64,000 bases of DNA from Piezodorus guildinii (GCA_023052935.1 CM041292.1:204499799-204563798), one strand, 5' to 3'; numbered from the stretch's first letter, positions 19,698-32,140 are shown. The notes: a model not told the origin generated them from the sequence alone. Program-made: numbers and translations.

Positions 19698-20160
19698 CTA
19701 GTCGTTGCTCGTCTGCGCCAATTTCTGTTATAATTGCTATTATGAATTTTTTAAAGAATATAATTTAAAGTACTTCAGAGTAAATGATTTTTTCTTGTGG
19801 CAGAAGAAGATACTGATTTTCTCCGCAATCCGATCTTGACGTAAATTGATTCCTACGTGTTTAAATGCTTACCTATGTGATTTATTAATTGTTACAGCAA
19901 AAGATAAATTGACGGGAAATTGAATTAAAATTAAAAGGTAAATCATTGGGATGCGAGATAAATTACTCCCCGTTTTTTTTTTCAGATTTTCCTCTGATTC
20001 TTCGCTCCTATTGGTCGCAGATAGGATGTTATATAGCCAACAGCCTTCCTCGATAAATGGACTATCAAACACAAAAAGAATTTTTCAATTCGAACCAGTA
20101 GTTTCTGAGATTAGCATGTTCAAACAAACAATCTCTTCAGCTTTATAATATTAGTATAGA
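19698..20160 (-). mobile_element. Non-autonomous Helitron (copy C1)
   Basis: Read on the minus strand it starts TCTATACTAATATTATAAAG after an A and ends ...CAACGACTAG before a T. These are the canonical 5'-TC...CTRR-3' ends at an A/T target, with no target duplication. GTTTGTTTGAACATGCTAA follows near the 5' end. It is 463 bp long with no coding capacity. A second copy starts at 62568. Confidence 0.75.
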
Positions 20161-20409
20161 TTATCAATGATATCAAGTGAATTTTCGGCAGTTCCAAAGT
20201 TTTTATCACAAGCTGCAACTGCAAAATATATCTACTATATCTGTTCGTCGAAGGAAACGAATATCGTGCCCCTTCGAAACTAAAGTGAATTTGGTTCATT
20301 ATAATTTGCATCCTTGTATTTAAAAAAAAAAACAACTTTCGTCCTACTAGCTATGTAGAGCCATGGGTCCATTAAACAAAGGGGTTCGTATTATCTCTAG
20401 TCCAAAATA
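20161..20409. other. Unassigned spacer
   Basis: No gene or repeat terminus recognised. Confidence 0.35.
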
Positions 20410-20615
20410 CGGTGAATAGAGGTGATAAGTCACGCTAAGGGGCAAGTGTTGGGCGAGGGCAGCATTAATGAGTGCGCTGTTCAATGTTGGTTGAAGAAAA
20501 AAAATCAGGAGGAAGACTTCGGTCTTGAAGACAAAGAAAGTTGTGGAAGGACTTCCTCTCTTGGTGGCCATCTTCTGCGGGCTAAGGTGGAAGCAGAGGT
20601 AATCATTTGAAATAT
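20410..20615 (+). pseudogene. mariner-like transposase N-terminal remnant
   Basis: In the plus frame GEGSINECAVQCWLKK and DFGLEDKESCGRTSS resemble the second helix-turn-helix and linker of mariner transposases (family pattern GEGxxSxxTVxxWFxKF...DxSLEDExRSGRPS). This segment normally binds the terminal repeats. No catalytic domain is found downstream, and no terminal inverted repeats were identified. A small, dead fragment. Confidence 0.7.
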
Positions 20616-20689
20616 ATTTTTAATTTTTTTTATAAATTAAAGTCATATTTCCGAATAATACCAACAGCGTTCGAAAAAGTCGTTCCTGG

Positions 20690-21075
20690 TTGAGTCTTTT
20701 GTTATAATTTTTGAATAATCAACCTTTGTAATCGACAAAAAAAAAAAAAAAATTACCCCTGTTTAAAATTTGAGAGCTTACGTTTCAGATGCGTAGAATC
20801 CGAATAACAAATTTTAAAAAAATTCCGTTTCTCCTGAATAAATACCATCAAAGTGCCATTTGATAGAGAATTAAATTATAAACCAAAAGAAGAAAGAATC
20901 ATTGAATTTGGTTAACAATTAGCTTGGATATTGAAATCAGTGGTAGTGCAATGATGCTTTGAATTAGTGCTTTTTGAAATTACTTAATTACCCTTAAACA
21001 GCCATCTAAACAGTTATACCCTAATACTGTCATTTGGAAATAATAAACCATTGTGTAATAATTTGCAGCGTTTAT
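20690..21075 (+). repeat. Family D repeat, copy D2
   Basis: Starts with TTTGAATAATCAACCTTTGTA and shares its first ~130 bp with D1. The rest (to GGAAATAATAAACCATTGTG and beyond) matches the D3 copy at 29450-30850, not D1. No right-hand TIR is seen. Confidence 0.65.
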
Positions 21076-21299
21076 ATTTTCATCTTGACATGTGGATCTC
21101 AATACTAATATTGGGTATAAGATAATTATATAATTTAATTACAAAAAATTATATTTATATTTCTTATATATTTTAATTATTAGCTTAAAATTAAATACTT
21201 ATTTACGGAGGAAACAAAGAAGTATCTAAATGAGGTAGACCAGAACTTTATTATTATTTCTTATGTTCATATTTATTTAATTTTTGTAATCATATTAGA

Positions 21300-21433
21300 T
21301 AGAAAAGGTGATGTGTACCGAGAAAGGCTTAAATATGGGTGACAAGATTCCGGCTTTGGGGTATGCCGATGATTTGGTACTACTAGGTGAAGACACGGAA
21401 ACTATACAACTAAATACAAGTGTGTTTTATAAA
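21300..21433 (+). pseudogene. RTE-like LINE short fragment (copy R6a)
   Basis: About 130 bp encoding GLNMGDKIP.LGYADDLVLLG and part of the following block, then broken off after AACTAAATACAAGTGTGTT. The duplicated non-RTE flank and copy R6b follow. Confidence 0.78.
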
Positions 21434-21538
21434 AACATATAAAATATGTGAGTCTTTTGGGCTGAACCATAAATCAGTGAGGTCCATATGGGTTTAAGAA
21501 GGTATGTATATGTATTATGTATATGTAAATGTATGTAT

Positions 21539-22302
21539 TATAGATTTGGTACTGCTAGGTGAAGACACGGAAACCATACAACTAAATACAAGTGTGTTAA
21601 TAAAAACCGGTAAAGAAATAGGACTCGAATTAAATACCGATAAGACGAAATATGTGATTAGTAGCAGAAATGGTGGCGATCTTGATGATATTAATATTTC
21701 AGGGCATACTTTTGAACACGTAGAGAAATTCAAGTATTTAGGTTCAATGATAACAAGAAAAAATGAAATTCAGGAAGAAATAAAGTCCCGGTTAAAGGTG
21801 GGAAATGCGTGTTATTATTAAAATTATTCAGTTGCTAAATTACTTAGCTCGCGGCTTCTGTCTAAAAACTTAAAGGTTAGAATTTATAAAACTATTATTC
21901 TTATAAAGGTTCTTTACGGATGTGAAACGTGGCCGCTTACTTTGAAGGACTTAAGGTTTTCGAAAATAAGGTACTGCGTAAAATATTTGGTCCGAAGAGA
22001 GATGAGGCCACTGGGGAGTTTAGAAGGTTGCACAACGCGGAATTGCGGAGTTTGTCACCTGTGAATATAATTGAGTTGATAGCATCGCGGAGACTCAAAT
22101 GGGCGCGTAAAGTTGTTGGGCTTAGTGAGGAACGGATTCCGAGAAAATTGGTATTCGCTGATCCGACTGGTAGGCGTCCGAAAGGTAGGCCGAAGCGTCG
22201 ATGGGAGGATTGCATTAAGGCTGATCTCGGGTCTGTGCAGGCGAAGTTTGGTGGTATCGGCATCGAACCTTCGGGTTCGGTAAGCCTATTATTATTATTA
22301 AT
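21539..22302 (+). pseudogene. RTE-like LINE fragment (copy R6b)
   Basis: Starts at the same RTE position as R5 (within ADDL) after the shared ~105-bp flank. The frame is open over 21504-21821. It is then broken by an extra TTATTAAAA-like duplication near 21820 and by deletions near 21945 and 22230. The C-terminal block (GEFRRLHNAELRSL, ASRRLKWARKVVG) lies in the 21929-22330 frame. It ends with an ATT tail. Confidence 0.82.
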
Positions 22303-22355
22303 CATATTAGAAGGTATTTACAAGAGTTGATTATAACTACACATTGACCCAAGAC

Positions 22356-22357
<2 letters not shown>

Positions 22358-22410
<53 letters not shown>
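22358..22410. repeat. (CA)n(TA)n compound microsatellite
   Basis: ACACAC repeats grade into TATATA repeats. Confidence 0.9.
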
Positions 22411-22412
<2 letters not shown>

Positions 22413-22544
22413 CTACAACAAAGGGGCAGAGATGGATAGGGGTACAAAGGGATCATCCCCTCTCAAAGCCATACCACACCAGGGAGTCAACGGGTTTTCT
22501 ACGAAAGGAAATGTCAGTGGGACACAAAGTACATTTTACCTTAA

Positions 22545-23354
22545 TTTACTATATGAAATATATAGTAAGGGAAACTTGAAATCGTAATAATTTTCAAATT
22601 CCAGTTTTCAACATAGATGCAGGTTTTAGGATTCCATAAATCGAAATAAACAAGTCGCGCGAAAAGTTATGTGTGGTAAGTCTAGCATAAGAAGAAAAAA
22701 CGGAACTGAAATTTCATATTTAATACAAATATAAGCCTGAAATAATTTCGAAGAACCAGAAGTGGCACTTTATCCCACGCATTTTGCCCCTTTTTACGAT
22801 TTTTTCAAAAAAGGCTCTAACGATTTGTGTTTAACTCGCTATATCCATGTACAATTTATTGGGCTTTAATATCATGTAGGTTTCATTCTGACTGAAATAG
22901 TCTAACGGAACTTAAATGCCGATATTTAAAATTTTCTTTATCTGAAGTTCCTTTAATGATAATATTTAATTTGATAGAGTGCGAAATCAAACTCAAGGAG
23001 ATAATATTTTTTTTTAATGGTAATTTCTTTTTTTGAACATAACAGCTTAAATATAAATGTATAATAACTGCTGGAAAGCCAAAGATTTTAGAAAAAAAAT
23101 ATTATCTTATACACAAAATCGTAGAAATTAATGGAAAGAGATGAAAAGCCGATAAAATTAGCTGATTTTTTGCAGTAAATAATACAATAGATTGTTTAAT
23201 AAAACACATATTTCTATCGAAGCTCAATTTAATTAAATTTTTAACCTTTTTACTTACACTCACCCTATATATTTTATCTCTAACTGTATTTAAAAATCCT
23301 TAAATTGATTATAACAGCAGAGGTAAGTGAAAGGCGTGTATTGGGCACACCAGA
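22545..23354 (-). mobile_element. Family H copy H7
   Basis: Minus-strand copy with a recognisable 3' hairpin (TTTACTATATGAAATATATAGTAAG, degraded) and 5' end (complement of TCTGGTGTGCCC at 23354). It is more diverged than H4 or H16. Confidence 0.78.
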
Positions 23355-23890
23355 ACTTTTTATTCCTATATATCAATTAACAGCTGATAAAAATAGATAA
23401 TTATTAATTCAATAAACCTTATTATAATTAATTTAATATTCAATTTAAATATTTCGATGTCAGGAATACCATAAAGGTTTCTTTATCGGTTAAAATAGCA
23501 CAAAATATATGTTAAAAATATCAAGAAGCATGATAAATAAATGCTGATCATTTGAGCGATATGTAGAATTAGTAGAACATTGAGATTATATTTAATATTA
23601 AACATGTAAACATTAATTTACTATTCGTGTTGGGAATTGATTCAGAATTTACCATTTTGTAGGTAATTTATATTTATTATTAATTTTTAGTGTTCTTCAA
23701 TGATCACTAATAGATATGAACCAAATTTCATTACAATACATTACTTGTTCCTAAACTTTTGCGTATATTATCACGAATCCAGTGTATAGGTTTTCGCGAA
23801 AAGCTGGCGCCGAATTACAGGTAGGTAGCGTACGAAACGGTACCGAGTCCAAAGAGTCAACATAATGGTAAGTTACAAACTTTAAATTAC
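23355..23890. other. Unassigned AT-rich stretch
   Basis: No gene or repeat boundary recognised before the SINE at 23895. Confidence 0.4.
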
Positions 23891-23894
23891 AACA

Positions 23895-24128
23895 GAGAAA
23901 AAAAAAAAAAACCACTACAACCCATGAAGTTTTGGGCTCAGTACATGTAGAGATTCGCACTGTTTCTAGGCCAACGGCCGTGCAATGAGGTGATTAGGCC
24001 GAGGAGGGTCTCCATACCCCAGGATCGCTCCCCGGCTAAAATAACAGAATAAATAATATTCCGCCTCAGCCGGGATTCGAACCCAGGACCCGGAGCACAG
24101 TAGACTAGCGCTCTACCCACTAGACCTC
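23895..24128 (-). mobile_element. tRNA-derived SINE, second family (S2)
   Basis: On the minus strand it has an A-box-like GGGTAGAGCGCTAGTC and a B box (GGGTTCGAATCCCGG) in a tRNA-like head. The body includes TAGCCGGGGAGCGATCC and TGGAGACCCTCC, and the end is an A/T tract. Distinct from S1 in head and body. A shorter plus-strand copy with a clear target duplication lies at 32830. Confidence 0.8.
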
Positions 24129-24477
24129 TTGAAGAATAGAGAGAAAATGACTTTAAAATTAACTTTCTATACTATTTCGCATTTTTAACACTACTTTGTG
24201 TTTGACAGAATTTAATAAGGTACTCAGTAAGTAACTGCTCAAAGAATGTTTTGAAACAGTATTTTGCTTTCCCTTTAATATTTAATAAAACATTAAAGAC
24301 TTGAGTGCTGTCCCAGGAAAGCTCCTCGCTTGACTTCATGTAGAAAGTTAAGCTTCCAAATAACAATTATATAAATAATTTTGTCATGGCTTATTAATAA
24401 ATATGGCAATAAATTTCATGTTTGATTAATTTATCGATTGAGGAATTGAATTAGTGGTAATTCATAAATGATGTATT
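24129..24477. other. Unassigned AT-rich stretch
   Basis: Nothing recognised. Confidence 0.35.
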
Positions 24478-25127
24478 TTTACTTTCATTTACCTTTATAT
24501 AAAATAGATAGTAAGGGAATGTATTGCGATCGTGAACTCCAGTTTTCAACGGAATACACGTTTTAAGGTCCCTTAAGTCCAAATGACCAAGTCCCGCAAT
24601 AAGGTCTGTGTCCAGCGCGAAAACGAAAAATGCTATAAAACTGAAAATTACATATTTAAGATAACTTTACGTTCGAGATGTTACAGCAACTTTTTCATCC
24701 AAATCAGCTGATAAAAAGAGCCACTTTATACCATGCATTTAGCACCTTTTTACGATTATCTCAAAAACTGCTCCAACGATTTTTATAAAAATCTATATAT
24801 CGATGTAAAATTTAATGAGCTTTAATATCATGTAGGTTTCTTTAAGATTGAAATAGTATGACAGGACTTAAATGTCGATATTTTAAATGTTCTTTAAAGT
24901 ACCCTTAATTTTTTAGATTTAAAAAAAAATAACCATATTATCTTGTTACCACTGATGAAAAACAAGTAAATATATAAGTTGAACGAATACGATATCCAAC
25001 TATTGGAGAAAACTGAAACAATACTTTTTTAATAATTTTTTTTGTTTTTGAACATAATGTATAATATATAACATAATATACATGTATAATATACCGCTGG
25101 ATAGCTAAAGATTTTAGAAAAAAATAT
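24478..25127 (-). mobile_element. Family H copy H8, 5' truncated
   Basis: Minus-strand copy retaining the 3' terminus (TACTTTCATTTACC at the left edge) and extending to the AAAGATTTTAGAAAAA block. There it abuts the 3' part of a second minus-strand copy, giving a head-to-tail pair. Confidence 0.78.
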
Positions 25128-25881
25128 GAAAAGTTTCGAATTCCAGTTTTCGACAGAAATACACGTTTTAGGGTCCCCTAAGTCCAAATAATCCGGAAAA
25201 AGTTCTGTGTGTGTCCATGTGTGGTAACTCCCGGGCGAAAACGAAAAGTCTAATGAAACGGAAATTTCATATTTAAGACAACTATACGCCCGAGATGTTA
25301 CAGCAATTTTTCATCGAAATTTGTACCTTTTAACAATTTCCTCAAAAATGGCTCTAACGATTTAGATTGAACTATATATATATATATCGATGTAAAATAT
25401 AATATTATGTAGGTTTCTTTAATATTGAAATAGTATGACAGGGCTTAAATGCCGATATTTTAAAATTTCTTTCACTAAAGTATCTTTAATTTTGTAGATT
25501 TAAAACAAAAACAGGCACATCATCTTATTAAAATTGATAAATAACTGCTAAATATGCAAGTTGAGCGAATTTGATTAACAACTAAAGGAGAAAAACGAAT
25601 GATTTTCGTTTTTTTTTTTTAAATTAAAACCGAAATATAGATGTATAATATACCGTTGAAAAGCTAAAGATTTTAGAAAAAATACTATCATATGCACAAA
25701 ATTCTAAGAGTGATGAAAATCCAATAAAACAAACTGATTGTCGTGGATAATAACATAATTGATTATTTAATAAAAAACATGTTTCTATTCAAAATTAATT
25801 TAACTATTTCTCTAACAATTTATTTGAATTCTAAATCCATTTAGCAACAGAGGTAAGTGAAAGTGTGTCGAGTGCACCAGA
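25128..25881 (-). mobile_element. Family H copy H9, 3' end missing
   Basis: Begins at the GAATTCCAGTTTTCG block (the terminal hairpin is lost) and runs to the 5' end (complement of TCTGGTGCAC at 25881). Confidence 0.78.
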
Positions 25882-26615
25882 TTTTCCCTATGATGATCAA
25901 ATGCTGCAAAGGATATTCACGAGAAATAAATCTACTCATTGTCATAACCTTGCATCATTTCTATACTTCAAGTGCACCATCGAACCAAGTGATAAGATTT
26001 CTAAAATGATTTTTTAAAGTGGAAGGAAATAATCTGAGTAAATAATATTTTTATTATTACCCTTTGAAACAAACGTGCAGTCTTAATCTTCTCGGCTACC
26101 ACACAGCCATTTACTGTGACACAGTTGTAGGGTCATATTTATGTAATATGCAACCAGTTGGCTGACGGTCTCGGTTACTCGGGAGTGGCTTTGAACGAAT
26201 AACCGTTTAATCATTCAGACCTCAGGCAGAAAAAAAAAAGACCGAATTCGAAATCACAAAATTTAGTTGGATAGACTACCGCACAAAATAGAAAGTCAAG
26301 GTCCCTCCATCAATTATGTAAACCATAAGATATTTGTAAAAATAAAAATAAAAAAAAAAAGATTTAATACGAGCTTATTTGATGTAATTATGCAGTAAGT
26401 AATTATAAGCTGTAACAAATTCATTTCATTTTGATAGCTATAGTAAGTCTTAAGGCTTAAAAAATAAGCGGAAAATACTGAGAGAATATTATTTTTTTAT
26501 AGGTGCTACTGAGTGTGACAGACAGTTTCATCTAATCGAATATTTATACATAAGAAATAAATTTAAATGATAATCTGACAGGGGGAATAATTTATTAATT
26601 AAAAACAAATTTTAA
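25882..26615. other. Unassigned stretch
   Basis: No recognised gene. About 26070-26230 is slightly GC-richer, with no open frame of note. Confidence 0.35.
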
Positions 26616-26721
26616 TTGATAACAAATCCAACTAAAGGAGAAAAATGAGCACAAATACTTTTTTATGCATCTTTTGTGTTTTTAACCAAAAATTAATGTA
26701 TACAATTTAAAAAAATTAATG

Positions 26722-27932
26722 AGGAAATTATCGGAGATTACCAATGTGGTTTTAGGCGGAATCGCTCGACTATTGACCAAATATTTTCCTTACGTCAAAT
26801 ATTAGAGAAAAAATTGGAATACAACGGTGTAGTCCATCAACTTTATATCGATTTTAAAAAGGCTTATGGTTCCATAGAACGTCAGAAGCTATATAACATC
26901 ATGATTGTACAGGGAATACCTAGAAAGTTAGTAAACCTAGTAGATATGTGTTTGTCGGAAACATTCCATAAAGCTAGAATAGGTCATAATTACTCCGAGA
27001 GATTTGAGGTGCGATCGGGTTTGAAACAGGGTGACTCCCTTTCACCTGTGTTATTTAATATAGCTTTAGAATATGTCATAGAAAAGGTGATGTGTACCGA
27101 GAAAGGCTTAAATATGGGTGACAAGATTCCGGTTTTGGGGTATGCCGATGATCTGGTACTGCTAGGTGAAGACACGGAAACCATACAACTAAATACAAGT
27201 GTGTTAATAAAAACCGGTAAAGAAATAGGACTCGAATTAAATAACCGAAGGACGAAATAAATGATTAGTAGCAGAAACGGTGGCGATTTTGGTGATATTG
27301 ATGTATCAAGGCACACTTTTGAACACGTAGAGAAATTCAAGTATTTAGGTTCAATTATAACTAGAAAAAGTGAAATCCAGGAAGAAATAAAGTCCCGGTT
27401 AAAGGTGGGAAATGCGTGTCATTATTCAGTTGCTAAGTTACTTAGTTCACGGCTTCTATCTAAAAACTTAAAGGTTAGAATTTATAAAACTATTATTCTT
27501 TCAACGGATGTGAAACTTGGTCGCTTACTTTGAAGGATAAACAACGGCTTAAGGTTTTCGAAAATAAGGTACTGCGTAAAATATTTGGTCCGAAGAGAGA
27601 TGAGGCCACTGGGGAGTTTAGAAGGTTGCACAACGCGGGATTGCGGAACTTGTATCCTGTGAATATAATTGAGCTGATTGCATCGCGGAGACTCAAATGG
27701 GCGAGTAAAGTTGTTGGACTCGTTGACGAGCGGATTCCGAGAAAGTTGGTATTTGCTGATCCGACTGGTAGGCGTCCGAAAGGTAGGACGAAGCGTAGAT
27801 GGGAGGATTGCGTTAAGGCTGATCTCGGGAGCTTGGGCTTGATTGGTGAACATTGGACGAGTCTGTGTAGACAGAATTTGGTGGTATCGGCATCGAACCT
27901 TCGAGTTCGATAAGCCTATTATTATTATTATT
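26722..27932 (+). pseudogene. RTE-like LINE fragment (copy R7)
   Basis: One of the longest RTE pieces. It begins upstream of the RT palm (IIGDYQCGFRRNRSTIDQIF) and includes motif A (YIDFKKAYGSI), LKQGDSLSPVLFNIALE and motif C (GYADDLVLLG). A frameshift near 27245 and a deletion near 27503 separate the C-terminal extension, which is open from 27530 to 27913. ATT tail at 27915-27932. Both catalytic Asp regions survive, but the frame does not, and the N-terminal endonuclease is absent. Confidence 0.87.
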
Positions 27933-28130
27933 TGTGTTTTTAAACATATCAATTTTGGAATGCTAAGGAGTTTAGAAAAAATATTATCTTATACACAAAA
28001 TTGTAAACGTTAACGGAGAGTGATGAAAAAACATTAATTAAACTGACTCGTAAATAATAATATAATAGATTATTGAATAAAACACATGTTTCTACTAAAA
28101 CTCAATTTAAATAAGTCTTAAAAAACAAAA

Positions 28131-29006
28131 TCTGGTGCGGGCAACACACGAATTCCACTTACCTCCATTTTTAAATTTTCAAAAACAGTTAAGAGATAAA
28201 AATACGTGAAACTAATACAGAATTAATTAAATTGAATTTATATAAAAACATGTGTTTTATTAAAAAATCTATTATATTATTATCTAAAATAATCAGTTAG
28301 TTTTATCTTCTTTTCATCACTCTCTATTAACTTTTAAAAACTTGTGTATGAGATAATATTTTTTCTAAAATCTTTAGCTTTCCAATGGTATATCATACAT
28401 GTATATTACTGCTCTTATGTTCAAAAACGAAAAATTGCATTAAAAAAATACTTTTTCTGTTTTATCCTTTAGTTGGGTATCGAATTTATTCAATTTATAC
28501 ATTTACCTGTTTTTCATCAGCGTTAACAAGATAATATAGTTATTTTTATAAAATCAACAAAATTAAAGGTACTTTAGAAAAAGAAAATTCAAAATATCGG
28601 CATTTAAGCTGTCAGACCATTTTAATCAGAATGAAACCTACATGATATTAAAGCCCATTAAATTTTACATCGATATAGCGAGTTTAATCAAAATCGTCAG
28701 AACCGTTTTCGAGAAAATCGAAAAAAGGTGCAAAATGCATGGTATAAAGTGCCTCTTCTGGTAAGCTCATTTTGATGAAAAAAATTTTGTCACGTCTCGG
28801 GCGTCTAGTTGTCTTAATTGTGAAATTTCAGTTTCATAGGACTTACCGTTTCCGCCCGGGATTTAGCACACACACACAGACCTTTTTTCGGGACTTGGTT
28901 ATTTGGACCCAGGGGACCCTAAAACGTGTATTTCCGTTAAAAACAGGAATTCGAAAATTTTCACGATCGCAATACTTTCCTTTACTATATGTAGTAAGTG
29001 AAAGTA
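28131..29006 (+). mobile_element. Family H copy H11, full length, nested in H10
   Basis: 876 bp from TCTGGTGCGGG to GTAAGTGAAAGTA; the hairpin is slightly altered (ACTATATGTAGT). It lies inside the minus-strand copy H10, so family H transposed again after H10 was in place. Confidence 0.85.
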
Positions 29007-29085
29007 AAAATTGTGTATAAATGTATTTAAAAATTCTCTAATTGATTTTAACAACGGATTTAACTGAAAGTCGTGTGTTGTCCAG

Positions 29086-29449
29086 ATTTTTTGTAGTGCA
29101 ATAGAATAAAAATATTTCCCTTATATGACTTAAACAGGAACAGGACCTTCGATACCGCAATAAATTCTTAAAATCGGAAAGACAAAGAGCAGCAGCGATC
29201 CTAAACCCGATGCGGACTCACAACACAAAAGCAGGTATGTCGGTTGTGCCGGCTTTAAAATCCTTGAGGCACAGCTGCTAGCTGGAACCGGATTGCCTCC
29301 AGGAATCCTCCAGTTACGTGCTTTCCATTTCACTTCCAACAAAGTGAGCTTCCAGCGAGGTTAGAAAACTTTTCCAAGGTGTGTGTCTCGGCGGTTCCAA
29401 GGAACTTATCATCTCATCGGTGTGGAAAGAATCTATAAGTCGAAGGAAA
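29086..29449. other. Unassigned stretch
   Basis: About 29170-29400 is GC-richer with a short minus-strand frame (29130-29342) that matches nothing recognised. Confidence 0.35.
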
Positions 29450-30850
29450 GTGTTTTTTTTTCTGGTTTATTATTTTTTTATTGTTTTTCAATAATCAACC
29501 TCTGTAATCGCCAAACAAAAACATTAAAAACGGCGGCCGATTAGAAATTATTTAATTCAATAACTCAAATATTAAGGGCTAAAGTTTCAAGATACGTCGA
29601 GTCCAAATAATGTATTTTTAAAAAAAATCGGTCTGTCCGCCTTACGAATTAATACATGACTAAATATACCAAAGATTCGTGTTGTTAGTGAAATTCGATA
29701 GAGCATTTGATTGTCTACAAAACTAAAAAAAAATCCGGTGCGCGCAACACACGACATTCACTTACCTCCATTCTTATTTGATGTTTTACGCCTTAAAGTC
29801 CTAACTAACAACAACAAACCTTCACTCTCAAAATCAAATTAAAAACAATTAACTACACTTCAATTTGAAAAATTTTGAGTTGATTTTAATAACACGTATA
29901 TTCATTTTCGCAGGAAACATATGATTTATATTAAATAATAAAACTATTAAATTCTTAATCAGTAGTATTCGTCACTTTATGTCACCTTTCACGACCTAGT
30001 GTATCAGATAATATTTTTTTCTAAAATCTTTCTCTTTTCAACAGTATATTATACGTCTATATTACTGTTCTTATTAAAAAAAAAAAAAATTAAATTAAAA
30101 AAATGGTTTTGCTGTTTAATCCTTTAGTTGGTCATCAAGTTCGTCCAACCTCTATATATAGCCGTCCTTCATCATGCCATTGAGATGATATGGTTAATCT
30201 TTTGGAATGTACAAAATTAAAGGTACTTTAGAGGCAGAAAATTTAAAATATCGGCATTTAAGCCATCTCAGACTATTTTAATCAGAATGAAACCTAGATC
30301 ATATAAAAGCCCATTACATTTGTACATTTGAGTTTGATCAACATCGTTAGAGTCGTTTTTGAGAAAATCGTAAAAAGGTGCAAAATGCATAGTTTAAAGT
30401 GGCTCTTCTGGTTAGCCGATCTTTATGAAATAGTTGTAGCAACATCTAGGTCGTATAGTTGTCTTGAATATAAAATTTCAGTTTCATAGGAATCTTTGTT
30501 TACGCGCTGGAGTTACATCACACACACGGACCTTTTTTCGGGACTTGGTTATTTGGACTCAGGGGACTCTAAAACGTGTATTTCCGTTGAAAACTGGAAT
30601 TAGAAAATTTTCACGATCGCAATACTTCCCCTTACTATATATAGTAAGTGAAAGTAAAATTAATCATTGAATTGGAATAGCAGAGATATTTTAAATTAGT
30701 AGTAGTGATAAGTCATTTCCCTTTGAATTATTAATTGCTTTTCATATTAGTTAATTGGCTGCTAACATCTATATAAACAGTTATTACTATAATATAGAGA
30801 CTTGGAAATAATAAACCATTGAGTAATGATTTGCAATGTTTTTCTATTTC
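29450..30850 (+). repeat. Family D repeat, copy D3, split by H12
   Basis: Left part 29450-29733 (AATAATCAACCTCTGTAATC onward) and right part 30657-30850 (AATCATTGAATTGG ... GGAAATAATAAACCATTGAG) together match D2 at 20690-21075. The family H copy between them is the later insertion. Confidence 0.68.
29734..30656 (+). mobile_element. Family H copy H12, full length, older subfamily
   Basis: Starts TCCGGTGCGCG and ends GTAAGTGAAAGTA after an intact CTTACTATATATAGTAAG hairpin. The first 250 bp differ from H4/H16 and match H6a, which defines a second subfamily. Confidence 0.85.
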
Positions 30851-30934
30851 TAATTAATATGACTGATAATACACCCTCTATAAATTGCTGTTGTTCTCGG
30901 TTGTAAGTAATTTACGTTTTTTGAACGTTTCTAG

Positions 30935-30998
30935 GTTTGTTTGTTTATTTATTTAACGCCCCTTTATGCTGCTGTGGCTAATCGGACGATGCTCACCC
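30935..30998 (-). mobile_element. SINE S1 tail fragment
   Basis: Only the outermost 3' tail (complement of GATTAGCCACAGCAGCAT and the TAAATAAATAAA end) is present. Confidence 0.7.
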
Positions 30999-31164
30999 TT
31001 GTGAGAAAAATAGGTTTGTTAGTAGTTTTGCTACTTAATTCAGATTTTTTTTTTCTTGTAATAACAGAACCTAAATACTATCCTCTAATACTAAATTTAT
31101 CAACACATTCAACCGATTCGTCTGATATATAACCGAGATCATCACCGTTTTCTATCTATTACTA

Positions 31165-31330
31165 GTTCTTAAGACTCGGTGAGAGAAGAGGTAGATGAAA
31201 ATCCGTGAAAGCGAGTGCTCACGAGAGTTCACGAAAGTAGCAGGAGAGGGTAAGTCGTATTTTTTCCATAAATTCCGATAATAACATCAAATATTACTTA
31301 CAAATAAAAATCCATTACATCATTAAGTTT
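31165..31330 (+). repeat. Dispersed repeat E, copy 1
   Basis: About 150 bp (AGAGTTCACGAAAGTAGC core, then ATAACATCAAATAT) also present at 59640-59790 on the same strand. Non-coding and of unknown type. Confidence 0.65.
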
Positions 31331-31461
31331 TGTTTTGTTTTTAAATCACAAAACTAAATGATAAAGTTATGTCATAAAAATATTATGAAAATATGTTGTT
31401 GTTTTTTACATAGGAACTCTATCTTAATAATAAACATTACTTATAATAAACGTTTTTGTTT

Positions 31462-31735
31462 CTTTATGTATTTAACGCCACTTTATGCTACTATAGCTAA
31501 TCGGACGATGCTACAGTGAGAGTCCTAAATTTTGCCTATTTAAGTTTTATTAGGATAGGGATCATTAACGAGCACCTGACATCGCACAGGCTCGGGACCA
31601 CCTTTTAATGTCCTCTCCGAAGAACGGCATAACTAGGAATTTTTACTCTCATTAAAAAATTCTGTGACCACCTGCGGGTTTGTACCCGTGACCTTTGGCT
31701 GTAGGAGGCTGTTATGCTAACCACCCAGCTACAGG
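31462..31735 (-). mobile_element. tRNA-derived SINE S1 with complete head
   Basis: Minus-strand copy with the full S1 order: head (CTGGGTGGTTAGCATAACAG), a B box degraded to GGTACAAACCC, body, and tail (TAAATACATAAA). Its A box is complete, unlike the copy at 17071. Confidence 0.85.
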
Positions 31736-31782
31736 TAGTCTCTTTACATTTTTGTTTTAATGTTCTAAAAAACCAAAATCGC

Positions 31783-32140
31783 ATAAAAAAATATCGGCAT
31801 TTAAGCACTGCCAGACTATTTCAATCAGAATTAAACCTACATCATATTAAAGCCTATCAAATTTTACATCGATATATATAGAGTTCAATCAAAATCGTTA
31901 GAGCCGTATTTGAGAAAATCGTAAAAAGGTGCTAAATGCATGGTATAAAGTGACTATTCTGGTAAGCTAATTTTGATGAAAAAGGTTCTGTAACATTTCG
32001 GGCGAAAGGGTGCCTTACAAATGAAATTTCATTTTCGTACACCATTTCGTTCCTAAAACGTGTATTTCCGTTGAAAACTGGAATTCGAAAATTTTAAAGA
32101 TAGCAATACTTTCCCTTACTACATATAGTAAGTGAAAATA
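31783..32140 (+). mobile_element. Family H copy H13, 3' fragment
   Basis: Covers AATATCGGCATTTAAG to the 3' end (TAGTAAGTGAAAATAA), with a deletion in the GGACTCAGGGG region. Confidence 0.78.

Larger units (their letters stand above)
26620..29085 (-). mobile_element. Family H copy H10, interrupted twice
   Basis: Minus-strand copy seen in three pieces: about 26620-26720, 27933-28130 and 29011-29085 (5' end). An RTE fragment separates the first two pieces and a complete plus-strand family H copy separates the last two. The pieces align in order with other copies. Confidence 0.72.
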
